A stretch of 64,000 nucleotides of DNA from Batillaria attramentaria (Eukaryota > Mollusca > Gastropoda > Batillariidae). Below are positions 50,201 to 55,080 of this stretch, in pieces. Location: the NCBI GenBank assembly GCA_018292915.2, contig JACVVK020000018.1, positions 1,280,001 to 1,344,000 on the forward strand, read 5' to 3'. A program made the position numbers and the translations under genes. The notes beneath the pieces are model-generated. The model was not told the origin of the DNA. It was given only the letters and a program-made list of their open reading frames with translations, and did not search any database. Each line of letters begins with the position of its first letter. Within the stretch, counting starts at the first letter, position 1.

Positions 50201-53200
50201 TTTGACCAGAGGGAGCAGTCAGTTTTATATGTTTGTAGAGAAGGGGGAGAGAGGAGGTGACAAAAAGTTCTTCTGTGGCATTACACTCATGTAGTGCTTC
50301 CCCCCACCCTCTCCACTCTTGTAGTGCTTCTTCCCGGAAACCCTCCCCCACCTCTGATAAGCTTGGATCAACACTTCCACTTCTGTCACTGTCAGATTTT
50401 TTTTTAACTTCATCTAGCCTTCACTGGGACTGATTGCCACTGAGTTTGAATTGTTGAATGAAATTGTTTGAATTTGACAGGTCACTGTGACAGTCTGTTT
50501 AGTTTCTTGATTGTGGTGGTACATGTACTATAGCAGTGGTTTTGTGTGAATGTCTGTGACAGTGACATAGAACTGCTGGCCCTGTTTGTCGCCTGTCTCT
50601 GCCATGACATCGACCACAGGGGTACCACGAATTCCTTCCAGGTCAAGTCGGTAAGCAACACAAGAAACCTTTCATCTGCCGTTTTCAGTTTGTTCAAGGG
50701 CTTTGGGAGAAGGATCGATCATGGTAACATTTAAATTAGGGTCATGTTACAGTCAAGATAAATTGTCATTTTGCCTTGCCTGGGATCCAGGTAAATCTTT
50801 TAGTATGTTTTAAGTACAATAATTATTAAAAATATAAACAAAAAAATAATAAAAAGCAGGATCATTATTGTATGCAGATATAGATTTACAACTTTTGGAT
50901 GTCCATTGAATTGGTGGGATAACTCGGGAGTATAACCTCTTTTGGAATTTCAAATTTCTGCCATTCCACATGCGTGATGGCAGGACCACTTCCCTTCTGT
51001 GTCTCTACTAAAGATCCAGAGGGGGGGGGGGGGGGGGGGATTTGTTGAGACTTGGCGCCCGTTAGACACATGCGCACTTGTACACAGTTTGTAATTCCCA
51101 TAAGGGTTTTTGTTTATTTGTTAGAGGCATTCCTGTGCCGCTTTGTGGCTCTTTTCGTCTTACACTTATAAGTACATCATGCAATCTGTACAGTTATTAC
51201 GGTAGTGTTTTTGTATTTTGTTTTGTGTACAAGTACACATATTGACTCCATTCTGTTTGCCACTTCTAGCAATCTGTCTTGGCTGCACTCTACAGTTCGG
51301 AAGGATCTGTCATGGAGGTAGGTTCTAGTGATATGGGTAGTCAATATTTCTTGCAGTCTAAAATAAAAAAAATAAAAAAATGAAATTAATGACAGATCAT
51401 GCTCAAGATGGTTTCCTTTCATTTTCTGTAACATACATGTACACATGTGCTTCTCTGGTTTGGTCTTGAGAGATGCATCGCAGGTACCAAGCCTAGGTTT
51501 ATGCATGTACGTAGTGTATTGTAATATTTTTATGTAGACACTTGAATGCTTTTGCACCATTTTAATCATCTTTTTCTTCTCTTTTCTCAGAGACACCATC
51601 TGGCGCAGAGTATGTGCATCCTCAACACAGAAGGGAGCAACATATTTGAAAATCTCACCAGCAGGGTACTTTCTCTCTCTCTCTCTCATTTGTTTTTAGA
51701 CATTTATTACTGTTGTGATGGCTGTTTAGAAATCAGCATTTTAATCAAATGGTCAAATCAACTCCGTTGTCAAATAAGGTGCGTTCTGTCTCCAAAGTCA
51801 ACCCTTTGTTTTACTGCTGTAAAATAGTGTTCTCACCTCACCCCCTTTCTCTTTTGTGTTAGTCTTGGTAGAGAGGAGGGGGTTGATTTGAAGACAAGAA
51901 GAAGGAAAATGACATGAAGAGCCATTCTGTTTCAGGAGTATCAGCAGGTACTGGATTTGATGCGTGACATTATCTTGGCAACCGACGTGGCACACCATCT
52001 GCGAATCTTCAACTCTCTAGAGGAGATGGCCGAGAGTAAGATTTCTGTTTGTTTTGACCCTTCCCAGCCCCCCCCCCCCCCCCCCCCACGTCAAAACAGG
52101 ATTGTTTATCAGTAAGCTCATTTTTGTAACCGAGGAATGTTTTACTTTATTGTTGCCTATTAGTGTCGACCAAAGATGAGATTGTAAGAGTGATGATTAT
52201 TAGATAGGAGTCCAAAGATTATATCTGTCCTATGTCTGGAACAGAGGGATATGACAAGAACGATCCCAAGTGCCACAACCTGCTGCTGTGTTTGCTAATG
52301 ACCGCCTCTGACCTGTCGGACCAGACCAAAAACTGGAAAAATACCAAACATATTGCTGTGAGTATGCTCTAGACTTCTCAGACATTGACACTTTCAGTAA
52401 AAGATTTTGAACAGTTTTCAGCAAGCTGTGTGAACACAGAATACAGTGTTTTGATTTTGTTGTTGTGATGGTGTGTGCATTTACTACTGGCTTTTTTTGT
52501 TTTCTTCTTTGTTTATTCCAAGTATTTACAATTCAGCCATCATGGGCACCTTTTTATAATATAAAGCAAGTTGTTGTTCTGTACTTAGGGTGATCTTTTG
52601 TCATCTCTGTGTACAAACAATTTTTTAAGCGGTAAGTCTGTGCCTGGACCTGTGGACAGACAAGTAGTTAGCAGTTTTAAGAGTGTGTGTGTGTGTGTGT
52701 AAATTGACATAGAATGGAGCATGTACTTGTAAGTTTGAGAGTGTGTGCGCACACTTGTGTGAAAATTGGCATAAAATCAAGCATTTACGTTTGACTGCAT
52801 GAGCCGATGTGCTTGTTTACAGGTGTTGATCTACCAAGAGTTCTTCTCACAAGGAGACCTGGAGAAGGCGCTCGGCGAGAGTCCTTTGGAGATGATGGAC
52901 AGGGAGCGAGCTTGTGTTCCCGATCTGCAGATCTCATTCCTTGACAACATCGCTATTCCTGTGTATAAGTACGTATAATAGTGAATTTCAGAAGCACCAG
53001 CAGATTGCATCGTTTCATTTTTTTGTTCCAGCTCTGTGGTTGAAAATGGCTTGATTTTGCTTGTGGTCTACCAGCTAAGGAAATAATGGGGTTATACTTT
53101 ACTCATTATTATTATTTCATACTGCCCACAAAACTTAAACGAAGTGAAAATCAAATGCGTTAGGGTTTGTCAAGTCCACCAGTTAATCATTTGATCACTT

Positions 53201-53559
53201 GGCACAACAAACTGGTTGATCGTCATCGTCTCTTGTGTCACCCATTGTTTGTTTGTGTGTGCGTTTTTGTTTGCTTTGCTTTTAAGTCTCGCTCATTTTC
53301 TTGGCAGTCTATTATAGTGTAATGTAATTAATATTTAATGTGTTATGTTCTTTCTGGTAGAGTGCTGGCACAGATATTCCCTGCTGCAGAACAAGTGGCG
53401 GAAAGAGTTGACGACAACCGCAAGCACTGGGTACGCAAGGGGCAACTACTCAAGATCCACAACAACTCAACGCAGACAATGAGTGTACAGGAAATCATCG
53501 CCCTTGGTGAGGAAGAAGAGGAGGAGAAAATGGACACGTCTCAGCAGAATGGGCGATGA
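18116..53559 (+). CDS. PDE2A: cGMP-stimulated 3',5'-cyclic nucleotide phosphodiesterase PDE2A, 30 coding exons
   Basis: PDE2 hydrolyses cAMP and cGMP and is activated when cGMP binds GAF-B, linking the two second messengers. The joined exons give 942 residues (human is about 941). Order: hydrophobic N-terminus 1-16, GAF-A ~245-380, linker helix, GAF-B ~415-552, linker helix ~555-580, HD-type catalytic domain ~583-905, and an acidic C-terminal tail. GAF-B keeps the full NKx5Fx3DE signature ([13 protein letters not shown]). GAF-A has NKANGQRFGDDDI, with I for the final E. Catalytic residues are visible: H661 (acid), metal ligands H665, H701, D702 and D813, and invariant glutamine Q864. Splice phases agree at all 29 junctions. 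The cassettes at exons 14, 17 and 20 suggest several isoforms. Coordinates are the start and stop codons; coding is discontinuous, with exons listed separately. Assignment to PDE2 rather than PDE5/11 rests on near-continuous alignment with PDE2A over GAF-A, both linkers and the catalytic core. Confidence 0.96.
18923..19012 (+). CDS. PDE2A: PDE2A exon 2 (72-101)
   Basis: Acceptor TTGCAG, donor GTGAGT, phase 0-0. [20 protein letters not shown] aligns with the N-terminal helical region before GAF-A of PDE2A. Confidence 0.93.
19013..22871 (+). other. PDE2A intron 2
   Basis: Contains the duplicate of the promoter-proximal segment (19,966-20,050), a T-run/G-run tract (19,797-19,823) and short TG tracts at 21,900 and 22,665. 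No coding sequence recognised; small open frames at 19,206 and 22,083 lack family similarity. Confidence 0.6.
19966..20050. repeat. Segment duplicated from PDE2A 5' region, intronic copy
   Basis: Matches 17,885-17,970: GGTTCGCCCTGCTGCAG, ATCGATCACAAAACTC, CCAGCGCACAAGCCTC. CpGs of the upstream copy are partly lost here (CTCGGGGAG versus CTCAGGGAG), as expected for an older, methylated copy. Confidence 0.8.
22872..22957 (+). CDS. PDE2A: PDE2A exon 3 (102-130)
   Basis: Acceptor TTGCAG, donor GTAATC, phase 0-2. [18 protein letters not shown] corresponds to the human region starting ETVYTYLLDGES. Confidence 0.85.
23387..23487 (+). CDS. PDE2A: PDE2A exon 4 (130-164)
   Basis: Acceptor TTTACAG, donor GTAAGA, phase 2-1. 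Encodes [15 protein letters not shown] through [11 protein letters not shown]. Only this phase avoids a stop and joins both neighbours. Confidence 0.85.
24071..24126 (+). CDS. PDE2A: PDE2A exon 5 (164-182)
   Basis: Acceptor TTTCCAG, donor GTAAGT, phase 1-0. [19 protein letters not shown] aligns with human VLVMPLADKEAGAVAAVIL. Confidence 0.88.
24608..24673 (+). CDS. PDE2A: PDE2A exon 6 (183-204)
   Basis: Acceptor TTTTCAG, donor GTAACA, phase 0-0. [19 protein letters not shown] aligns with the human stretch VHCGQLSDNEEWSLQAV. Confidence 0.9.
25198..25285 (+). CDS. PDE2A: PDE2A exon 7 (205-234)
   Basis: Acceptor TTTGCAG, donor GTAAGT, phase 0-1. [19 protein letters not shown] continues to LIGLC, the helix leading into GAF-A. 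Confidence 0.9.
26277..27374 (+). mobile_element. Helentron-associated (HINE / 'pearl'-like) non-autonomous element, 7 core units
   Basis: Inverted subterminal repeats GGCTCCCTTGTG (26,277-26,288) and CACAAGGGAGCC (27,341-27,352) are perfect. Behind the 5' end is a (TG)n microsatellite, then about seven diverged ~140-150-bp core units. Past the right repeat is a hairpin (GAGGC-TTCT-GCCTC, 27,356-27,369) and then CTAG. Subterminal inverted repeats, a microsatellite, tandem cores and a terminal 3' hairpin are hallmarks of HINEs and mollusc pearl elements; that classification is an inference. Each unit carries diverged TGACCTTGA/TCAAGGTCA motifs. No protein is encoded. Confidence 0.75.
27922..28060 (+). 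mobile_element. HINE-like element, 3' fragment
   Basis: Matches the last core unit and 3' end of the 26,277 element: GCGCCAGAGACAC, TTGGCTTGATGATAGAC, TGACTTTGACCTGT, then AGGCTTCTGCCTCTCCAG. The subterminal repeat is eroded and the hairpin is retained. Confidence 0.75.
28235..28287 (+). CDS. PDE2A: PDE2A exon 8 (234-251)
   Basis: Acceptor TTTACAG, donor GTGAGT, phase 1-0. [18 protein letters not shown] aligns with GELYDLDASSLQLKVLQY, the start of human GAF-A. Confidence 0.95.
28836..28910 (+). CDS. PDE2A: PDE2A exon 9 (252-276), GAF-A
   Basis: Acceptor CTGACAG, donor GTATAG, phase 0-0. [20 protein letters not shown] aligns with [20 protein letters not shown] of GAF-A. Confidence 0.93.
29253..29294 (+). 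CDS. PDE2A: PDE2A exon 10 (277-290), GAF-A
   Basis: A 42-nt microexon. Acceptor TTTTGCAG, donor GTGAGT, phase 0-0. [14 protein letters not shown] aligns with KVIGDKVLGEEVSFP. Confidence 0.93.
29462..29508. repeat. Bipartite C-run/A-run homopolymer
   Basis: About 26 C pass directly into about 21 A. This is the complement of the T-run/G-run arrangement seen elsewhere in the window. It lies in PDE2A intron 10. Confidence 0.95.
29644..29712 (+). CDS. PDE2A: PDE2A exon 11 (291-313), GAF-A
   Basis: Acceptor CTGCAG, donor GTGAGT, phase 0-0. [20 protein letters not shown] corresponds to CLGQVVEDKKSIQLKD. Confidence 0.92.
30128..30258 (+). CDS. PDE2A: PDE2A exon 12 (314-357), GAF-A
   Basis: Acceptor TTTTCAG, donor GTCAGA (weaker), phase 0-2. 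[20 protein letters not shown] and NKANGQR carry the beginning of the GAF-A NKxxxxxF signature. Confidence 0.94.
30335..30401. repeat. (CA)n microsatellite
   Basis: (CA)n with a few CGCA units, in PDE2A intron 12, 77 nt after the donor. Confidence 0.96.
30920..31156 (-). CDS. Possible acidic protein fragment inside PDE2A intron 12
   Basis: The minus-strand frame starts with [20 protein letters not shown], a Ser/Glu/Asp-rich leader, and continues for 78 residues to a stop. Acidic leaders of this style are common in transposon-derived and chromatin-related proteins, but no catalytic motif is present. The frame sits in a ~1-kb block (30,450-31,430) that also holds a 24-bp palindrome, so it may be the remains of a mobile element. 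I do not recognise the family. Confidence 0.25.
   Translation of the reverse strand: MSLSESSDTESEEFYSEDDDSEQDRGCGSADEENIPPNRLISRGVPDRKVLVLSSLQVSLCFAVFTRLICCISKFADP
31384..31407. repeat. Perfect 24-bp palindrome
   Basis: The 20-bp core ATCGTAAGATATCTTACGAT is extended by TC...GA on its flanks. It could be the centre of a terminal inverted repeat or a dimeric protein site. In PDE2A intron 12. Confidence 0.9.
31834..31945 (+). CDS. PDE2A: PDE2A exon 13 (357-394), end of GAF-A
   Basis: Acceptor TTTCAG, donor GTGATG, phase 2-0. [20 protein letters not shown] continues with [27 protein letters not shown] is identical to PDE2A. The GAF signature ends DI where DE is usual. Confidence 0.97.
32434..32606 (+). 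repeat. Dispersed repeat D, copy in intron 13
   Basis: Shares, in order, CAGGGTTTCATATCC, TTGCTGATGACTTCCTGACC-like text, AGGCAGACATACATCCTATC and CAGCCAGGAC with 35,731-35,903. No intact protein. Confidence 0.7.
32727..32820 (+). repeat. Dispersed repeat E
   Basis: CAGTTCAGGACTCAGCC, AAAAAATCATGCTCTCCG, CTGCGCAGCACGCAGG and GGTTTGAGTGGGATT match, in reverse orientation, 39,935-40,018 and 54,975-55,080. Short interspersed repeat of unknown class. Confidence 0.65.
33104..33143 (+). CDS. PDE2A: PDE2A exon 14, short form (395-408)
   Basis: Acceptor ATTGCAG, donor CTAG|GTGAGT, phase 0-1. [13 protein letters not shown] aligns with ALLQVAKNLFTHL, the helix joining GAF-A to GAF-B. This donor gives the canonical PDE2A length. 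The exon can also be read as the start of a 1,405-nt long form. Confidence 0.96.
33144..34508 (+). CDS. PDE2A exon 14 optional extension, 455-aa insert
   Basis: The frame of exon 14 stays open through its GTGAGT donor for 1,365 nt to a second consensus donor, T|GTAAGT at 34,509. Both donors are phase 1, so either joins exon 15 in frame; the long form ends ...DGDFLY before DDLTKLL and would be 1,397 aa. 455 stop-free codons are very unlikely by chance. The insert is Ser/Thr/Glu-rich and probably disordered, with a bipartite-NLS-like cluster [16 protein letters not shown] (617-632), SAKRKR, and a PKA-type site RRFS (821-824) near the end, then a predicted amphipathic stretch [19 protein letters not shown] recognise no domain. 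If neither donor is used, the frame stops at 34,570, giving a GAF-A-only protein. An independent intronless gene is less likely because I see no separate start or poly(A) signal. Confidence 0.72.
34748..34783. repeat. Bipartite T-run/G-run homopolymer
   Basis: About 20 T followed by about 16 G. A second G-run (34,859-34,876) and an A-run (34,592-34,611) lie nearby in intron 14. Confidence 0.95.
35662..35725 (+). CDS. PDE2A: PDE2A exon 15 (408-429), start of GAF-B
   Basis: Acceptor GTCGCAG, donor GTAAGC, phase 1-2. [20 protein letters not shown] aligns with [20 protein letters not shown]. Confidence 0.97.
35731..35903 (+). repeat. Dispersed repeat D, copy abutting exon 15 donor
   Basis: Collinear with 32,434-32,606. 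The similarity begins at position +6 of the intron, so only the GTAAG of the donor lies outside the repeat. Confidence 0.7.
36063..36748. mobile_element. Non-autonomous TIR element C (MITE-like)
   Basis: The ends are inverted: the left TGTCCAGGGCCCGCATGTAAAACT pairs, imperfectly, with the right AGTTTTACATGTGGGTCCAGGTG. Next inwards are CCAGGTTAATTTAACCCATGGC on the left and, inverted, GGCTAAAATCCCTAACCTC on the right. The interior has no transposase frame. Its right end lies 26 nt before the acceptor of exon 16. Shorter relatives: 8610-8890 and 48,062-48,350. Superfamily not assignable without a clear TSD. Confidence 0.65.
36775..36856 (+). CDS. PDE2A: PDE2A exon 16 (429-456), GAF-B
   Basis: Acceptor GGTGCAG, donor GTATGT, phase 2-0. 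[20 protein letters not shown] aligns with [28 protein letters not shown] is identical. Confidence 0.97.
38168..38237. repeat. (CG)n(CA)n microsatellite
   Basis: CGCACGCGCGCG passing into about 27 CA units. Confidence 0.96.
39410..39437. repeat. Bipartite C-run/A-run homopolymer
   Basis: 16 C followed by 12 A, then A-rich AATAAA-like sequence in intron 16. Confidence 0.95.
39935..40018 (-). repeat. Dispersed repeat E, reverse copy
   Basis: The reverse complement reads TTCAGCACTCAGCCCTGCAA, then AGAATCACGTGCTCTCCG, CTGCACGCAGGGCACCTCAG and TTTTGAGTTGGATT, collinear with 32,740-32,815. Confidence 0.65.
40720..41045. repeat. (ATT)n tract and two T-run/G-run homopolymers
   Basis: (TTA)n at 40,720-40,765 leads into T/G at 40,765-40,789. 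A second T/G pair lies at 41,026-41,045. Confidence 0.9.
41499..41559 (+). CDS. PDE2A: PDE2A exon 17 (457-477), GAF-B
   Basis: Acceptor TTGCAG, donor GTATGT, phase 0-1. [31 protein letters not shown] is identical to PDE2A. A second AG six bases downstream (GCAG|GTGCAG|GCT) could produce a form lacking V457-Q458. Confidence 0.97.
42142..42258 (+). CDS. PDE2A: PDE2A exon 18 (477-516), GAF-B
   Basis: Acceptor TTTTCAG, donor GTAATG, phase 1-1. [20 protein letters not shown] continues [17 protein letters not shown], very close to PDE2A. It contains residues lining the GAF-B cGMP pocket. Confidence 0.98.
42721..43513 (+). mobile_element. HINE / 'pearl'-like element, 5 core units
   Basis: A second copy of the 26,277 element, in PDE2A intron 18. 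Perfect subterminal repeats GGCTCCCTTGTG (42,721-42,732) and CACAAGGGAGCC (43,480-43,491), a short TG tract, about five core units, and a 3' hairpin ending CTAG at 43,510-43,513. It has two core units fewer than the intron 7 copy. Confidence 0.78.
43519..43546. repeat. Perfect 28-bp palindrome
   Basis: AAGTTGTTTCTC-TATA-GAGAAACAACTT, five bases after the HINE end. Its right half plus following GACGGGGC recurs at 45,055-45,078, 1.5 kb downstream, marking a possible element boundary. Confidence 0.85.
44289..44700. repeat. ~183-bp tandem duplication with CRE motifs
   Basis: TTTCACCAGCCCTCTAGATC, TTCCAGATTT and CAACAGGGAAATCACAAGAC occur at 44,290 and again at 44,473. A third partial unit repeats GAGGCTGACGTCAAATGTTTAG. 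Three perfect TGACGTCA palindromes lie at 44,597-44,604, 44,625-44,632 and 44,667-44,674. Confidence 0.8.
44720..44890 (+). mobile_element. tRNA-derived SINE, full length
   Basis: Plus-strand copy in PDE2A intron 18. The tRNA head has an A box (TGGCCGAATGG) and a B box (GAGTTCGAATC), and the family body and CCCACCCACC tail are present. The anticodon-loop region reads CTTTCAA instead of CTTCTAA. It is embedded in (CT)n DNA on both sides, so the TSD is ambiguous. Confidence 0.9.
45493..45608 (+). CDS. PDE2A: PDE2A exon 19 (516-554), GAF-B
   Basis: Acceptor TTTTAG, donor GTAAGT, phase 1-0. [20 protein letters not shown] then [18 protein letters not shown]. It carries the complete NKx5Fx3DE motif needed for cGMP binding by GAF domains. 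Confidence 0.98.
46096..46173 (+). CDS. PDE2A: PDE2A exon 20a (555-580), linker helix, version a
   Basis: Acceptor TTTGCAG, donor GTAAAA, phase 0-0, 78 nt. It begins [20 protein letters not shown] and ends MMFHMK. This version is the closer match to vertebrate PDE2A ([20 protein letters not shown]). It forms the helix connecting GAF-B with the catalytic domain. Confidence 0.95.
46721..46798 (+). CDS. PDE2A: PDE2A exon 20b (alternative 555-580), linker helix, version b
   Basis: Acceptor TTTCCAG, donor GTCAGT, phase 0-0, 78 nt. It begins [20 protein letters not shown] and ends MMFHMQ. 19 of 26 residues and 57 of 78 bases match exon 20a, and the differing residues cluster at positions 7-15. Equal length and phase mean either copy fits. 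Including both would keep frame but duplicate the helix, so mutually exclusive use is the natural reading. Confidence 0.92.
47176..47212 (+). mobile_element. SINE 3' tail fragment
   Basis: AGGAAAAGGATGTTAAAC followed by CCCACCCACC matches only the last ~37 bp of the SINE family. Confidence 0.5.
48062..48350 (-). repeat. TIR element C, short copy
   Basis: GTCGAGGTTAGGGAGTTTAGCC, trimmed to the family words GAGGTTAGGGA, TTTAGCCCCGGG, AAAGTCTAACCTCG, TAGCTCTAGGGTTAAA and AGTCTGGGTTAG, is collinear with 8610-8890 and with the reversed 36,063-36,748 ends. Internal T- and A-runs. Confidence 0.65.
48382..48702 (+). CDS. Unrecognised open frame in a PDE2A intron
   Basis: 106 codons with ordinary amino-acid composition and two cysteine pairs (CTVC, CEPC) about 40 residues apart, a spacing possible for a zinc site. 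It lies just after element C. I see no splice evidence. It could be a remnant of a captured or mobile-element gene. Confidence 0.2.
   Translation: MIAMHKRTTSSSSIRTIIILLCGVLKQLKMQSAEEMMYMYFCTVCEQEASCRLVALRRREPRTLFTATVKQDVKGKYLAGKLVGWCEPCYNRIQLYRTNFEVLQWI
49264..49389 (+). CDS. PDE2A: PDE2A exon 21 (581-622), start of catalytic region
   Basis: Acceptor TTGGCAG, donor GTAAGA, phase 0-0. [20 protein letters not shown] continues to [15 protein letters not shown], matching human FTYTPRSLPEDDTS. Confidence 0.95.
49716..49786 (+). CDS. PDE2A: PDE2A exon 22 (623-646)
   Basis: Acceptor CCTCTAG, donor GTAAAG, phase 0-2. [20 protein letters not shown] then TLAR aligns with [20 protein letters not shown]. 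Confidence 0.95.
50050..50172 (+). CDS. PDE2A: PDE2A exon 23 (646-687), catalytic His motif
   Basis: Acceptor TGGCTAG, donor GA|GTGAGT, phase 2-2. It contains [16 protein letters not shown], with the PDE signature histidines H661 (proton donor) and H665 (metal). Confidence 0.98.
   Translation, partial: VSADGEERLQKSSLPQLDARLQCRPFWLLVHQESEAGRVP
50563..50650 (+). CDS. PDE2A: PDE2A exon 24 (687-716), HD motif
   Basis: Acceptor GTGACAG, donor GTAAGC, phase 2-0. [20 protein letters not shown] then [11 protein letters not shown]701 and D702 are metal ligands. Confidence 0.98.
51270..51317 (+). CDS. PDE2A: PDE2A exon 25 (717-732)
   Basis: 48-nt exon. Acceptor CTTCTAG, donor GTAGGT, phase 0-0. [16 protein letters not shown] is nearly identical to PDE2A. 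Confidence 0.97.
51591..51665 (+). CDS. PDE2A: PDE2A exon 26 (733-757)
   Basis: Acceptor TTCTCAG, donor GTACTT, phase 0-0. [23 protein letters not shown] continues the catalytic-core motif ERHH. Confidence 0.97.
51936..52035 (+). CDS. PDE2A: PDE2A exon 27 (758-791)
   Basis: Acceptor TTTCAG, donor GTAAGA, phase 0-1. [20 protein letters not shown] then [23 protein letters not shown] is identical to PDE2A. Confidence 0.98.
52245..52357 (+). CDS. PDE2A: PDE2A exon 28 (791-828)
   Basis: Acceptor GAACAG, donor GTGAGT, phase 1-0. [20 protein letters not shown] then [19 protein letters not shown]813 is the last metal ligand. Confidence 0.98.
52823..52968 (+). CDS. PDE2A: PDE2A exon 29 (829-877)
   Basis: Acceptor TTTACAG, donor GTACGT, phase 0-2. 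[20 protein letters not shown] continues to [17 protein letters not shown]864 and F867 are the glutamine switch and purine-clamp positions. Confidence 0.98.
53361..53559 (+). CDS. PDE2A: PDE2A exon 30 (877-942) and stop
   Basis: Acceptor CTGGTAG, phase 2. [20 protein letters not shown] aligns with the last catalytic helix. A divergent tail follows with an acidic run EEEEEE and QQNGR before TGA. Confidence 0.97.
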
Positions 53560-54974
53560 GATGGCGAGATTGTTCATGGTGGAAATAGTGCAAATGTGTG
53601 TTCCCCCCCAAAATGCAGGGATAACCTGTTTGTGTTACTGCAAATGGGGAAACTGCTTCTGAAGACCGAGACTGTTAGATCTGATGTCATGCCTCACAGT
53701 AACCAAGCACACCCATCGTCATCGTCAGGTGAAGATTATTAGTTGTGTGGTGGTGAAACCACTTGGATCACTCAGTGTTTCGGTCTGAGGAGAGTAGGGT
53801 GTTCGTGTTGCTAGGAGTCTCAGGTGGTAAAAGTGTATTCCACTGTTAGATCTAGCGGCTTTTAATCCAGAAATCAGTTGTGTAATCAAGCACAAGCTTC
53901 ACAAATGTGATTTCTTGAGGGTTCCTGGCAGATCTCGAGTCGTTTGTTTTCTGTGCTTTGAGTATAGGCACCCAGCTCATCGCCGGATGCCACAAGAACT
54001 TTTGTTCTTGTTGCCTCAGCAAGTGATGTTACGGTGGGATTCAGATCTTCAGGAGCGGCCATGCCCGTGTTTGCCGCCTGAAGACTTGTGACAGGGAACA
54101 CTAACCTCCTACACTGTTTGTGCAATCGACTCATCAAAACCTCATTACAGCACCTTCACTCAACTGTAGCCATTATAGCGCCCAGGTCAGGGCATGCTGC
54201 ACACCCTGGCACGTATTCTGCAGAGCGGTACCTTGTTTGATGTGCCGAGTTAGAGAGGAAACATTTCAGCTAAATGACTCGTATGATTTTGATGTTTGAC
54301 GTTTCAGTACATGTAATATCATTTGGCACTAACTTGGATATTGCACTTGCTAACATGTTAAGTCAACTAACACCATGCTCTTAGCTAGACACCTGCGTAA
54401 GAAATTAAATTTGGCAAGGAAAAGGTGGTGCAGGTGTCCAGGTTGAGAGACCTACACCATAGAAACTCGATATCAAAACCAGCAGATCTTCAGCTTGTTC
54501 TGTTGTGCTGCGGTTGATTGAAAGACATTGGGGTGTGAAAATATTGCGTTGGGAACAGAACAATGTGAGTGCTTCATTCTTACACTGTGGATATTTCATG
54601 ACAACTAGACATTTTCCTGCTGGATTTGGAGTATCTGCAGTTGTGAATTTGTTTGTGTGTGTTTTTGTTTGTTGTTTTCTTTTCAGCAGATACATGGCAC
54701 AGCTGTGTTACACTTAATATACTCTCTGTATTTGTTGGTATCTCAGCATCAGCATAATGATCTTTACAAGTATTATTTTCATCTGAAAAAGTATCATTTG
54801 TTTCTTCTTAGGGGAGGAATTCTTGCTTGTTCTTGTCAGACGACACCTGCTATAAGGTTATTATCAGCTAGGTTAGGGCCAGCTTGCATACATTGTATTG
54901 TTGGTACTTTTAAAAAAAAGTAGAATGCAAGCAGAGTGGAGCATTTGTCAATTCAGGAAGCGTTTTCAAAGCTG

Positions 54975-55080
54975 GTGAAGGATTTTTTAGGCCGATTTGA
55001 ACTGAATGACAAAACCAACTCTGCGCACGAGCGAGCATGTGATTTTTTGGCCTGGCCGAGTCCTGAACTGCATTCTTAAC
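54975..55080 (-). repeat. Dispersed repeat E, reverse copy
   Basis: The reverse complement contains CAGTTCAGGACTCGGCC, AAAAAATCACATGCTCG and GTGCGCAGAGTTGGTTTTG, collinear with 32,727-32,820. Confidence 0.6.
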